In this document: positions 1 through 10,454 of the stretch, one piece after another
Position numbering within the stretch: position 1 is the first letter of the stretch
How the letters are laid out: every line of letters begins with the position of its first letter
Notes under the pieces: generated by a model
Seen by the model: the letters and a program-made list of their open reading frames with translations, nothing else
What the model was told of the DNA's origin: nothing
Database searches by the model: none
Program-made: the position numbers and the translations under genes
NCBI GenBank assembly: GCA_022494885.1
Contig: JAGVSM010004259.1
Span: 1-64,000 of the forward strand
DNA from: Micrasema longulum
Lineage: Eukaryota > Arthropoda > Insecta > Trichoptera > Brachycentridae
Direction of reading: 5' to 3'
DNA: 64,000 nucleotides

Positions 1-734
1 TATTTGGTAAGTATTATTTTTACTTGTCAATCCCATGGATGTTGCTTGATATCGCCAATCTAAATTTATTTTATCTCATCAAAATATTGGAGACTAATTA
101 AATAAATATTACGGTATCAAGCATTTTTCAGAAGAGAGGAAGAGGAAGTTCAGAGTTTTTTTATTTATTAATAAATTATTTAAATAAGCCATTTTTTTTT
201 TAATTATGACATATGGTTTCATCGGCGCTATGATTTTTTAAGGTTTTGTATTTCTAAGTTAACTCCGCGTGCGACGTCAGATGTTGTTTTCCGCTTACTC
301 TAGGTTAATTCTACCTATTGGTCTATTGACGGCAAGCAAACCGGAAAACTTCCAAAACTCTCTTATCATTGGTTGATTCATATGAACTAGTGATGTCGTT
401 TGAAGTAGTACGTATGAGTTAAAATATTTTTAGAAAACTTTGCCGTACAACTTAATACTGGTATTTTTACCGCACGCAAGAAAACATTTATTGTATCCAA
501 TTTCCTGCTAAGCTGAAGTTCTTCATTATGAAATAAAATTATTTACTTAAAAAGCACCTAGATACATGACAATTTTTTTTTTGTTGCTCTAATTAGAGTG
601 TTTTTTTCAAATTATTTTTTTAATGTTTTAGCACTAATTTTGTGAATCATTTTTAAAAATAATATTTTTAAGAAGTAATATAACTTTAAAAAACCTCGCT
701 TTTTGTATGAGTAAAGCCAAAAGTAACAGCAACC
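1..734. other. A+T-rich intergenic sequence
   Basis: No coding frame, repeat end or RNA gene that I can recognise. The stretch is rich in poly-T and poly-A runs. A short less A+T-rich patch near 260-400 has no visible structure. Confidence 0.5.
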
Positions 735-880
735 GACCCATGGTCAAAAACGGTTTTGGATATGTGAAGGAAGTACAAAAAAAGTGGCCACTTTAACCAG
801 CTAATGACAGTTTGTAAGCCCTGTAAATCCCCGGACTTCTATTGTTCCATTTTTAAAATGTTCCATTTCTCTGACGTATT
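735..880 (-). repeat. FB1 foldback-family right arm (degenerate)
   Basis: The core AGTGGCCACTTTAACCAGC, followed by AATGACAG-like and AAGCCCTGTAAATCC words and a terminal TGTTCCATTTCTCTG, matches the reverse complement of the left arm seen at 24.64, 46.9 and 53.9 kb. This is one of about 19 copies of the FB1 family in the window. No open frame is present. The flanks do not show a clear target duplication. Confidence 0.6.
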
Positions 881-1589
881 TATGAAATATATTAATACTC
901 AAAAAGTGTGAAAACTGTAATTATTTTTTAAATACATTTTTTTTTATATTTCACAATGCTTATTTTAATATTGACATATGCTTATCGATTTATAAATTCA
1001 TATTTTATACTCACAAATGTAGCTTTAGAACATTTATTAATGTATCTAGTAAAACTGCTAAGAACACCCTTACATTTTGCACGTAAAGCACTTATTTATT
1101 TTTTTATATTTTTTTTGTATTGAAAGTTCGTATCTACTATTTTTTTTTTGCCAAAAAACGCCGTATTCTGTGTGACACTAATTCTAAAAATGTAATATAT
1201 TGGTTTAGAATTCAGAAATACATATGAATATTGGGGTCTGTTGCACATAAATACAAACATCAGAAATTTTTCATATTTTTCAAATTAAAAAAAAAAACTT
1301 TTTATACTTGTTATTCTTTCCTTTTTCACAGCTTTGCTTGACATGTTTTAATACTTTTAAACTACTTTTAATTAAGTTGAGAATTGCTTTTAAAAATAAT
1401 TTATTCCTTTTATTCATAATGTATCATTCTTTTTGAAGATGTTTTTTAAATTAACTAAAATTTATTTTTTATTTCTTTTAAAGTTTCTTTTCATTGTTTC
1501 TTTTTTGAATCCCTTAAAATATGTATATGTACATATGTTTTTCATTTTTGAAAATGTTTTTTTTTTGCAATGCGCATGTTTTTTTAATA
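881..1589. other. A+T-rich sequence, nothing recognised
   Basis: Long T and A runs, with no coding potential or repeat end identified. Confidence 0.45.
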
Positions 1590-1945
1590 CTCATTTATTT
1601 TAATGATCATCTTTTAACTACTCTCATATTATTTCCATTTATGTAAATTCGTCAGTAGTAGATATTCAAACTTTTAAAAATGACTTTTTTTACTTTGATT
1701 TTAATTTTTAAACTACTTTCGTTTATGTTTATTTTCTTCTTTTTTTGCCCTGAAAATAGTTTATTGATAACCTGAGATCAAAGAACTAAGCTTAGATTTA
1801 ATGATAAAAAAACTTAAGACGGAAACTTCAGTGGTCCATTAGAATTAACTCTAACTGTATATACTATAAAAGTATATAAATACCATAAAACTACACAATT
1901 GCACTGTATGTTTCCTCAATAAAAGTAAATATATATTTTTTTTAA
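1590..1945 (-). mobile_element. LINE 3' UTR copy (family J1)
   Basis: This stretch matches the sequence at 3740-4115 in the same orientation. Shared words include GGTCCATTAGAATT at about 1834-1847 and 3983-3996, and ACTGTATGTTTCCT at about 1903 and 4028. At 3740-4115 the sequence lies just downstream (minus strand) of the coding end of a Jockey-like LINE, so this copy is read as a detached 3' UTR. No coding part is attached here. Confidence 0.5.
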
Positions 1946-1949
1946 ATAC

Positions 1950-3180
1950 CAAAAAAATAGTAATTGAACCATTTAAGGTTTTTTTCGATTAGCCCGTATA
2001 AATAACCATTCTGAAATATTTTGAACTGGACAGTGATCATCCCTGCCGCTCCGATTGACAAATGAAGAACAAATGTGTTTTGTCAAACGTTGCAAGTATC
2101 TGAACCAATTTGTTCCTAGCAATCTACGTTACTGTTGCAATTTGCTAGCTAACTTTTTTTTACGACTAACAAACCTTTCGTTATTTCAGTTTCGTTAGCC
2201 ATCGCGTCCTGTAACGTCCGTACTATTTTGGAAATACATGGCTCAATCATTGCGCAGCGGCGCTTTTTGCAATTAAAGAGTAATTTTTCAAAGAGCTCCA
2301 AGTCAAAATTTATGAATTTTAAAAATGATAATACTATTGAACTCACAATTAAAAGCTACGTAACGTCACATAATCCAATATTACAATTTTGACGTACATA
2401 TTTCCTCAAAACTGTGCCTGTACTGCCTTATATACAAGGGAATAAAGTTATTTGAAGAAATACCGGAAAACAGAAAAAATGTGTAAAGTGGATATATTTA
2501 TGATGAAATGTTAAGAGTTTAAATATATACGTAAAAAAATATAAGGTTAGAAATATTACATGAACAACTGTACATTTATAAAAGAACAGTGAAAATATTG
2601 TGAATCAAGACAGTAATGATTCAATAGTAAAATAAGTATAGATGTAAATGTTATTTTAGACTATATGAATTATAGAACTAAATAAATTTTAATGAATCCT
2701 CTTATAATTCCTTATTTTAATAAGAACTTTAATTATGGCAAATTACCAAAGTGTATTTCAAATATTTGTTTCCATGACTCAGTCAAAAATCACTTTGATA
2801 TGTTATTAAAAAAATCACTTGATTCAATAAAAACGGACAAAACAAAAACAGTTGTTTTTTTCTGAATGACATTTTTGGACTTGGAACAAAAATTCCTCTT
2901 CAATTATTATGCAAAAAATTGAAATTCCAATTGAAAGTCGACAAAGAAAGAGTTAATAACTCGAGTAGGCTTTTAAAAAAAAAGTAAAATAATGACAGGT
3001 CTGTTAAAATAGCATATTTTTTAAATAAAAAAACAATTTGATAATTCAAGAATAAAAATATATGATTGATTTTATTTTACGTTATTGAACTTATGAACAT
3101 TACAATTAAGGGTCAAAAATTCTGATTATTTTAATTCTAGCTTGAAAGGGCGGGCAATATCCAACCAGATATTATTTGTA
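1950..3180. other. Unassigned sequence with one unrecognised minus-strand ORF
   Basis: Part of it (about 2030-2350) is less A+T-rich and holds a 65-codon minus frame at 2149-2346. The frame reads rather like protein (for example ETEITKGLLVVKKS at the C-terminus) but I do not recognise it. It could be a decayed transposon ORF or chance. The rest is A+T-rich with nothing visible. Confidence 0.35.
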
Positions 3181-3182
3181 CT

Positions 3183-3285
3183 CTATAAAATGTTATTGAG
3201 TATTTGTATAAAACCACTTACCGACTTTTCTATGCCTACCGATTTCAAGACGTACCCGTCTCTTCATCAGGACACCAATTAAACC
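3183..3285 (-). mobile_element. PLE-type terminal repeat with hammerhead-like motif (group A)
   Basis: On the minus strand CTGATGA (3270-3264) is followed by AGAGAC-GGGTAC-GTCTT, then GAAA (3246-3243) and TCGGTA. GGCA after this can pair with TGTC just before CTGATGA. That is the layout of a minimal type I hammerhead: core CUGANGA, helix II, GAAA, a very short helix III, an NUH cleavage site and helix I. The downstream words AAGTCGGTAAGTGG recur at 8.2 and 23.8 kb. Such ribozymes are known in the terminal repeats of Penelope-like elements. The fold is inferred by eye, and the helix III pair is a T-G wobble in this copy. Confidence 0.55.
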
Positions 3286-3739
3286 AACATGCAGAACTCA
3301 CAATTGAAACTATGTAACCCACCTTTTATATTTTTGCTTAGGTTTTCAGGGGGGGGAAGGGGGCTCCTTAGGTTATCCTGAGTGTGGGACTCTAGAAACT
3401 TTTAGATATAGGCTTTAAGAGGTTCTATATCCATCCTTGCCTTTGCATTCGTCTGAAGGTTATAATTTGGCCAAACTCAGTTTGACTCAGTGGGACCACT
3501 AGCGCTGATGTTCTTGTCAATAAGGTTTAAAATAATAAAGATAATTTAAATTGTAAGACTTTCTCGGAATATCAAATTAAATACAAGTTATCGATTCCCA
3601 GAATTTATTGATATACACGTTTATAAAAAAAAACCGTAAATAATAAGTAAATAGTAACCTAGCAATGAGATAATTTATCGATAATAACCATCATAAAGTT
3701 GTTATACTTAATTGAATCAATTTAATTAATTTATTTTAA

Positions 3740-4117
3740 ATTTAACACATAAATTACAAACATATATTCAATACTTAACTTTTAATTACTCTTACAAACT
3801 GTCTTCATTTTTAATATTATTTCCATTTGTAAATACTCACTACAAACTACAAACTTTAAAACATCTTTTTTTACTTAAATTTTAATTTTTAAACAACTTT
3901 CATTTATGTTTTTTTTTTCCTTCTCTTTTTTATACTTTCATTAACCTTACATATAATCGCTTTATAATATGGAAACTTCACTGGTCCATTAGAATTTAGT
4001 CTAACTGTGTAAAATATTAAACTTTGTAACTATACTGTATGTTTCCTAAATAAAAGAAAATAAAACAAAAAATACATTTATAATTTAAAAAAGAAAAATA
4101 CACGAAAGAGACTCATG
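3740..4117 (-). mobile_element. J1 LINE 3' UTR
   Basis: This lies directly downstream, on the minus strand, of the J1 coding remnant ending at 4118, and is repeated at 1590-1945. AATAAAAG-like tracts and GGTCCATTAGAATT are shared with the other copy. Confidence 0.5.
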
Positions 4118-5015
4118 TTAAAGTAGTAGGAGAACCCTGCTCCGGCAAACCTCTTCGGATACATGGAACAGATCAATATCCAGAGCGATGTTGTTCAGCA
4201 TAGCGGTAGCCCTTCCAACAAGCATAACCATAGGCAGGTTGGTCCTGAATATCGGAATATGAGACAATCTATGCTGACGCTGTATTAGGTAATTATCAGA
4301 AACATACAAACCAATGCTCATCATAATCTCAGAACGATCGATCATACCACGCAACAATCGATGAAAATGTGTAGTCAAATACACATTCCTTATAGTCCTC
4401 TAAACCAGAGTGCTCAAACTTGAACTGCTGGCGATCTACCTCAATATTTTTTGAACTACTTATGATCGACTTGAGGCTGCAAGTATATGTGTGATGCAGG
4501 GTTGTCGTACATACACGATACCCTACCTAGGTGTACCGTATATAGATATTATTAGCTTTCCGCACGGTCGATCGCGATCGACTGGTCGATCGCGATCGAC
4601 CGTTTGAGCACCACTGCTCTAAACTGTTGTAGCCAAGCATACCCTGGAGAAACTCGGTCAGGTAGAGCCAAGGATAATAACCGCACTCTCTCATGTAGAG
4701 ATATCTCAGAAAGTATATTTTGGATTTTCTCTATCATAAGAGAGTACTTCAGTTAATGTGGCCCCCAAATCATCGAGCCTCTCTCGAGTCTTCTTCGCAC
4801 CAAGGAGTTGTAAAGAGTTCTCAGTACGCGGGTATTTTTGAAAACCCTGGCAGTACGCTGAATAAATCCTAACATCTTCAATGCATTACCACTGATTGTC
4901 TATATGAGTTCATGAAATGTCAGAGTCCTCACAAATCTAACGCCCAGATCCTTAACATTCGATGTTCGTATCAGATTCTGGTCATGGATATATAGTCGAA
5001 TAAGTTGGTCATGTT
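4118..5015 (-). pseudogene. Jockey-like LINE reverse transcriptase, C-terminal part (J1), disrupted
   Basis: Minus-strand frames read VKDLGVRF, then ALKMLGFIQRTARVFKNTR, LRTLYNSLVR and WGPH (about 4950-4745). These are the conserved blocks just after the RT domain of Jockey-superfamily LINEs. In the next frame come FLRYLYMRECGYYPWLY and YNSLE. After a 211-bp insertion, DRSEIMMSIGLYVSDNY and the RTNLPMVM block lead to a stop at 4118. At least one stop (after WGPH) and two frame changes break the protein. Without the hAT insertion at 4406-4616 the two halves join at the NS-LE codons. A second copy of the last block lies at 45370-45573. This is a dead 5'-truncated copy. Confidence 0.8.
4406..4616. 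mobile_element. hAT-type MITE, 211 bp, inserted in the J1 LINE
   Basis: The 8-bp direct repeat CTCTAAAC sits at 4398-4405 and again at 4617-4624. The ends are CAGAGTGCTCAAAC and, on the opposite strand, CAGTGGTGCTCAAAC, which are hAT-like inverted termini. The duplication fits nnnTAnnn, the target preference reported for the Buster group of hAT elements. Inside, near the right end, a GC-containing unit GGTCGATCGCGATCGAC occurs twice in tandem (about 4566-4601). There is no coding capacity, so it is non-autonomous. Removing it and one duplication restores continuity of the host LINE. Confidence 0.85.
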
Positions 5016-5742
5016 ATTAACAGAGAACATTACTTATACAATATTAATATAAACTATCAGAAGCCTGACTATCAATTAAAGTAAAATGACCGATGCGACA
5101 ATTATAAACCGATATGAAATGATACTGTTTGAGATTTCACAAATCTAAGCGAAATTTCAATTGACATGGGTTAATTGTGCCAATAGGTGATGAGTAAGCA
5201 TGGCTTTGTTGTTAAATTCACGTGCACAGTAGTAAGAGATATAGGCGTGAAGGTACGTCGGACTTGCTGTGGTATGTTTCATGTATGGGGAAATAGAAGT
5301 AGTGATGCTTGCGATGCATGATCTCCCACGGGAGAATAATTTAGGCTCGACGAAGTGTTCAATTAGCCATAACACTGTTTAAAGCGGTCTTTCGAGATAG
5401 CATGACAAGCGGTATACCGATACGAAGGTTACTAATGCATTTCCCTTACTTAAAGGGACACTGTACACTAAAACATAGATTAATTTTTATATATATTTGG
5501 ACCCCTGTATTTAGTAGCCTTACGTGTCATGTACAAGGCTAAGGTACTCGGAAAAATAGTTTTGTTTGTCTTGGAAATGGGATGTTCGATCACTGATTTT
5601 GGTTTATTACCTTTATGAGTCCAATCACCATTGTTGCAAAGTTCAAGAACAATGGCGCGTGATAACTACTTTTTACTACAATGTGGATATATGTTAAAGG
5701 TATTCCATCTTTCCTGTATTCTGCTTCAAGATTAAGGCATTG
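5016..5742. other. Unassigned; unrecognised minus ORF 5157-5375
   Basis: It lies between two LINE remnants of the same orientation. A 72-codon minus frame at 5157-5375 shows no motif that I know. It may be decayed LINE sequence or flanking DNA. Confidence 0.35.
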
Positions 5743-5946
5743 TTAACTGAAAAATGGGCACTGAAATAACAAATGTTCGATACTCTGTGAAGAGATATCA
5801 TCGCATGGACAATAGTTGTCATTTCTTAATTTAAACCTATATGGATAACTTTTCATAGCTTCGTATTCGGTAAAAATTTGGGTGGTTTTGAAAGTACTTT
5901 GGTGATGATGACGGAAGTTTGCTGCATTAGCCGTTGGGAAAAACAT
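5743..5946 (-). pseudogene. LINE ORF2 C-terminal zinc-knuckle remnant (R1/Jockey-like)
   Basis: The 67-residue frame contains FRHHHQSTF and ends YCPCDDISSQSIEHLLFQC. The C-x-C...H...C spacing with HLLFxCP is the usual C-terminal knuckle of R1- and Jockey-type ORF2 proteins, normally placed after the RT and an RNase H or linker part. Only this tail is present, and no RT motifs precede it. It lies upstream of the J1 fragment on the same strand, so the two must be separate insertions. Confidence 0.6.
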
Positions 5947-6238
5947 TTAACTAATTTTACCTTAATCTTTAGATTGCCGAAAATGTAAATGTTGAATTAT
6001 CGGTTAACTCAAAGGAGGTTCGATAATATTAGTCCTTCTTAGCGAAAGTTCGCGGAGAAACTGTATCGATTGGCTTGAAGACGCATATCCTTAGCTTAAA
6101 GTAATGATAATTTGTATATATTGCCAACTTTCATACTGCGATTGGATTAATATAAGTTTTTATTACTACTATTAATTTCCTAAAGAAAATGGGTTGACGC
6201 GTAGTGGATAACATTTCAAGCTGATATAATGTTCATAG
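5947..6238. other. Unassigned sequence
   Basis: Nothing recognised. It could include upstream remains of the LINE tail at 5743-5946. Confidence 0.3.
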
Positions 6239-6342
6239 CTGGTATTCCAAACGCTCTCGCGGCTGTATTATCTCGTGTATTAAAAGACAAAATACACGAG
6301 AAAAACTGTTTTCTCGTGCCACGAGAGTGGTTTAGAATAACA
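6239..6342. mobile_element. Small palindromic MITE-like element
   Basis: The outer arms TATTCCAAACGCTCTCG (about 6242-6258) and, reversed, TATTCTAAACCACTCTCG (about 6322-6340) are inverted. An inner stem, TCTCGTGTATT with AATACACGAGA (6271-6281 and 6291-6301), is perfect over 11 bp. The roughly 105-bp unit would fold into a cruciform. No target duplication was found, so the class is unknown. Confidence 0.5.
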
Positions 6343-6543
6343 CCCCAGAAGTACACTGTGTTGTAAAATTTTCATTAAAATCTTTTCTAAAGAAATGGTG
6401 TAATTACACAGATAACTTATTTGTAGAATTTAATCTCTTTTGACTATAATTGGTGTAGTACAAATCGATGACTGACACTTTTGATCAATATATAGTCTTA
6501 CACTGAATTGTAACATAGTTTGAAAGCTTTGGAAACTTCTAGA

Positions 6544-7350
6544 CATAGAATTAAGAATAGTCTAGAAACCGCATACGCACATCTAACAGAAGGCGACTGA
6601 ACTACTCATAAATGAGTAGGTTTACGTTTTGACCCATCAGTTTCTTTGTAGACGTCGCTCAGTACGCAACTCCTGATTTTAATTCAACTATGCCATGTTG
6701 TGTCCTTTGAAAATTTAGAAATACTGCTAGGATCTTAAAGAAACAGGATTTAATCACATTTCATCTGTAATTCGCAAATGAATGTGTATATAACAAATGA
6801 ATAACTTAAAAATTTAATTATTTTTCCATCTTTCAGATTGTCGAAAAAACAAAATGGAAATTTCGTTAGTGTTGCCAGGGTAGTAAATTTTTCAACCCTA
6901 CTTTGCTCATCTAATGAAAGAATTAATGAAAATTAGACCTCAGATTAAACAACGCTGTGAGGGAGATTTGAACCACATTATCTTTAAAACAACAAATATT
7001 ATTAATTTAACATGATATAAAAATATCCGTTTTATGTCAAATAAAATTTATTTTATATTTAAAGTTCAAAGTTCATTAATTCAATTACTCTTATTAAATG
7101 ACCCTTGACTTATCTACCCTGTTGTGTCAATCAAAGTTTCCGCGGGCACGATAAAATTTTAGAGAAATTAACTGATTACTTTTTTTTACCATACATTTGG
7201 GTTATGATTTTTTTTCCCATCAAGCAACATTACCCGGCGATTTCACGAATGCACGCGGCGAAAGTAAGGCGGAGTGGGTGAATTATTCGACACAGTCCGA
7301 TTTACTCAAATATGATTCTACGCTCCTTCTGGACTATTCTTAATTCTATG
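6544..7350. mobile_element. 807-bp inverted-repeat element (family IR2), copy 1
   Basis: The left end CATAGAATTAAGAATAGTC plus TAGAA (6544 onward) is matched in inverted orientation at 7350 (CATAGAATTAAGAATAGTC plus CAGAA). Subterminal words ACCGCATACGC and GAAGGCGACTGAACTACTC on the left, and GGAGCGTAGAATCATATTTG on the right, recur in the second copy at 40669-41632. That second copy carries a LINE insertion at the ATACGC corresponding to 6573-6578. No transposase frame is visible, and the class cannot be assigned because no target duplication is clear. Confidence 0.6.
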
Positions 7351-7750
7351 TTTCTAGAATTCAAACCAGCGTTTACGATTTTTTTTTTGTTTGTGACACA
7401 GTTATGAATACGGATCCAATTTAAAAAGGGCAACTCTAATAAATAAGTCTCTAATTGTTTCACATAGGTAATCAAACCGTTGAATATAAAGGTAATCAAA
7501 TAGACAATTATTCTACAATAATGAATTCTGGATCAACGTGATACGGACCAGTTCTTATCGAAAGACGCATTGTCGTGAAACGAACATATCAAGGCTCAGA
7601 GAGTGGATCACGAAAGGGATCCGCGGAGGAGGGGACAGAGAGGGCGTGGAGGTACAAATCTTTTCGGGAGGTTAGCGTCACGGGGGAATATCCGAGACTC
7701 TTTGTCCAAATTATTCCTAAGTTATTTTACTATTTATATCTAAAGTAAAC
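7351..7750. other. Unique, less A+T-rich segment
   Basis: Positions 7540-7700 contain CpG-bearing sequence (for example GATCCGCGGAGGAGGGGAC) unlike the surroundings. There is no repeat match in the window and no frame that I recognise. It might be conserved non-coding sequence or part of an old element. Confidence 0.3.
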
Positions 7751-7764
7751 CATGAAGTTTCGCA

Positions 7765-7895
7765 TAAATGTTTTTATGAATGTATGTATGTGTATGCGCA
7801 TGGGTGTATGTACGTGTGCGTGTATTTACATGTGTATATATGTGTATATTTATATATATGTGTGTATATATGTGTATGTCTGTATGTATATGAAT
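7765..7895. repeat. TG/TA-rich microsatellite
   Basis: Imperfect TATG, TGTA and TATATGTG units extend over about 130 bp. The plus-strand ORF over it, rich in Met, Tyr, Val and Cys, is a by-product of the repeat and not a gene. Confidence 0.85.
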
Positions 7896-7980
7896 CAAAA
7901 TGTGTATCCGAATAAGTTTATATTTTGTTTGTCTGTGCTCTATATTAATTTGTTAACTATTAAAATATATTAAAATGTAA

Positions 7981-8088
7981 TTGCCCAGCTTGAAACGGGG
8001 TATGTACCCTTGTTAGCTGGGCAAAGTGAACATGGAATTGTATTTTGATAAAGAGTGTGAATAAATAAATAAATAAATAAATGTAACA
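7981..8088 (+). mobile_element. LINE 3' end with stem-loop and AATAAATA tail
   Basis: A perfect 10-bp stem, TTGCCCAGCT (7981-7990) with AGCTGGGCAA (8015-8024), encloses a smaller GGGTA/TACCC stem. A short A+T-rich stretch and an (AATA)n tail at about 8057-8083 follow. The same arrangement, with different stem sequences, occurs at 24.95-25.06 and 56.66 kb (minus); the latter is attached to a LINE coding end. This copy seems truncated to its 3' end. Confidence 0.6.
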
Positions 8089-8144
8089 TTCCACAATACA
8101 CCTTCACCATAGATGTTGCACAAAAATATGAAACCAACACGATA

Positions 8145-8235
8145 TGCACTTTAACTAGGCGAAGAGGTGGGTACGTCTCGAAACCGGTAGACATAAAAAA
8201 ATTGGTAAGTGGTTTTATGAAAATACTTAATCATA
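8145..8235 (+). mobile_element. PLE-type terminal repeat, group A copy 2
   Basis: GGTGGGTACGTCTCGAAACC followed by GGTAGACAT and TTGGTAAGTGGTTTTATG matches the group A block at 3.2 kb and the one at 23.75 kb. The CTGATGA part has decayed (TAGGCGAAGAGG), but GAAACCGGTA is intact. Confidence 0.55.
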
Positions 8236-8997
8236 TTTTGTAAAATGTTTGACCATCAAATTAATGCTTAAAATATTAATAATATGCACTTGAGTTTAAA
8301 ATTTTTAGGGTATTTTTATCAATATACTGTACATATTATGAAAGTTATATTAAAATTAGGCTACATTATTTTATCGAAATTATATATATTTTTTTTTTTA
8401 AGGTAGAATTGACTATGCACTATGAAGTTTTTTTACTTAAATAACATAAAATTAAATTTTTCAACATTTTTACATGACCATTACAAAGTTAATTAAACAA
8501 AGTAAAAAAAATGGTTTTAAGAAATTAATGTTAAAAACAAATAACAAAAATTAGTTTAAAGTAAATATATATATGATAATAATATAATACAATGAACACA
8601 AAAATATTTGATAAATTTATTTTAGAAAAAGATAATACACATCAAAAAAAGAGAAGCAATTGCATGAAAAATAAAGTTTTATTACGACTGTAATAATTAG
8701 TTTTAAACATAGCATTTATGAACGTTTTAAACTGAATTATTGTTGTATTAAAAATGTCTATATCACAAGTAAATTTGTTGGCTAAGGAATGTTAACGCGG
8801 GATTATATACCTTTTGTAAATTTTAAGACTGTTTAGATTAAGTGTTATACATACTCATTAATGCCAATCTGTTAGGACTTACAAAAGCCTGTTGATTGAC
8901 TTAAAAATAAAATAAAAAACAACTTTTCCCGTTCAGATGCTATGCACGACGTCACATGTTCAATTTCTAAATCATATGTCACCTTGCTTAACAAAGA
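8236..8997. other. A+T-rich sequence, nothing recognised
   Basis: No frames or repeat ends identified. Confidence 0.4.
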
Positions 8998-9270
8998 TTC
9001 ATCATAATCATTATTCCCTTTCCACACTTTATGGTGCATGGGACACTGCATTAGTACACAAATCACAGCGCACCTTGATATTTTTTTGCGTTTTATGAAA
9101 ATAAGATGATAAGTCTTACGCTTCAGGTACCAGTCTAGGGACTATGAAATATTCTGATGCGAAAAAACCCTTCTTTAAATAAATATTTCTAATCAACTAT
9201 GTCGGGAATTGAACCTGAGACCTCTTGCTTGGTAGGCAAACGCGCTGACCATTACACCACGAGGCCGACA
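8998..9270 (-). mobile_element. SINE-A, near full length
   Basis: Read on the minus strand, the head GCCTCGTGGTGTAATGGTC plus AGCGCG gives a tRNA-like A box, and AGGTTCAATTCCCG gives a B box, as in pol III SINEs. The body contains TTTCATAGTCCCTAGACTGG and ends near GTGTCCCATGCACCATAAAG. Related copies lie at 37175, 42236, 47957-49290 (split), 55776 and 58858 (minus) and in part at 16.05, 29.4 and 62.75 kb. It is not a tRNA gene, because no acceptor stem closes the cloverleaf. Confidence 0.75.
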
Positions 9271-9324
9271 ATAACAACAATTTCTGTTCCGATATCCGGC
9301 CATAAGATTTTTGTATTATTGAAA

Positions 9325-9425
9325 TTAATGAATTATAATGATTATCTACGGCAATACATGTGCCAATTCAGTGTCCTATGCATCATTAGGCGCAAATAAA
9401 GGTAAGAGGAAGATTTATTTCAAAA
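9325..9425 (+). mobile_element. SINE-A tail fragment
   Basis: TGTCCTATGCATCATTAGGC followed by GCAAATAAAGGTAAGAGGAAG resembles the 3' end of SINE-A in plus orientation, next to the minus-oriented copy. A similar tail lies at 62.76 kb. Confidence 0.45.
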
Positions 9426-9684
9426 TACCAAGTGTTTTCTCTAAGAATAATGCCCTGTTGTAGTATTGTCTTTAAAATGAGCCCAGTTTTTTAGCAAGAG
9501 TTTACAATAATTTATCCATTTTATTTTAGCCGTTTCTTACAAAACGTGGCTTAAAAAATTGGCTTTTACGGTCCTTAAGAAATAACATATTCAAAATAAA
9601 ATAAAATTTATTGAAAATTTATATAAAATTTATTAAAATGATTGGTATCACGTAAATATCCTGAAGAAGAAAATCCAGTAGAGA

Positions 9685-9840
9685 TAAGCCCGCCTCGTTG
9701 TTTAGTGGTTTGCACGTTCACTTACCGTGCTCGAGATCCTAGATTCGATTCGTGACAGGGTTAAAGTAATATATGTATTAGGTTTACTTCAATATTTTTA
9801 GGTCAATGGACCGAAACACATCATTACTTTTCCGTTCCCT
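9685..9840 (+). mobile_element. tRNA-derived SINE head
   Basis: CCCGCCTCGTTGTTTAGTGG gives an A-box-like start and AGATTCGATTCGTGAC a B-box-like stretch about 40 bases on. The head matches SINE-A, but the body after about 9755 is diverged or belongs to another subfamily. Confidence 0.5.
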
Positions 9841-10084
9841 AGTTGAAGCATATATATAGAAGGCATAATTTCACCTAGACTTCGGCTCTATTGTTGAATT
9901 TAATGTGTTTGAACTATTTTCATAAATTTAAGTTTATAACTTCACAAGTTTTTATATGAAAATCAGCACACCAAATTTTGGTGAAATTTTTAAGTGGCGC
10001 AATTTGCCGATCAAAAAGTATAACTATTTTGTTTATTTAAAACTTTTAAGTATATTTATAAATTCAAATACCTTAAAGTATTGC

Positions 10085-10415
10085 AACTGAGATGGAAAAC
10101 ATTTTAGAGAAAGGAATATAGAAGTCAAGGCATATACAAAGCTTTAAAACTGTCATTGGCTGGTTTAAGTGGCCACTTCACCAGTATGTATTATTCACCG
10201 TTCTGCTAATATTTGAACATCTATATTCCTTTTAATTTCCTATCTGTTGATGTTAAAGAACTGAATTTTTTTCTGATGAGGGTAAGATTTGTCGTCTGGT
10301 TTTATTATTTCATCCACATACTAGGCAAAACCTAAAAATTTTCATTTTTTTTTTTTACTTCTTCTTGGACAAGGCAGACTTATCAGAACTGGATCAACCA
10401 CTTTGGAAGCTGTTA
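10085..10415 (+). repeat. FB1 left arm and downstream part
   Basis: It begins TTGCAACTGAGATGGAAAAC, then CATTTTAGAGAAAGGAATAT, GCTGGTTTAAGTGGCCAC, CACCGTTCTGC, GTTAAAGAACTG and CATACTAGGCAAAACC, in the same order as the copies at 24.1-24.9 and 36.95-37.5 kb. Confidence 0.6.
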
Positions 10416-10454
10416 ATACTAATATATTACACCAGAGAAAGATAACATTTTGGA

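Noticed and set aside
7752..7973. 73-residue plus ORF
   Set aside because: It is the translation of a TG/TA microsatellite.
8041..8090. Simple AATAAATA repeat as an independent microsatellite
   Set aside because: It directly follows a LINE-type 3' hairpin and is better read as the LINE tail.
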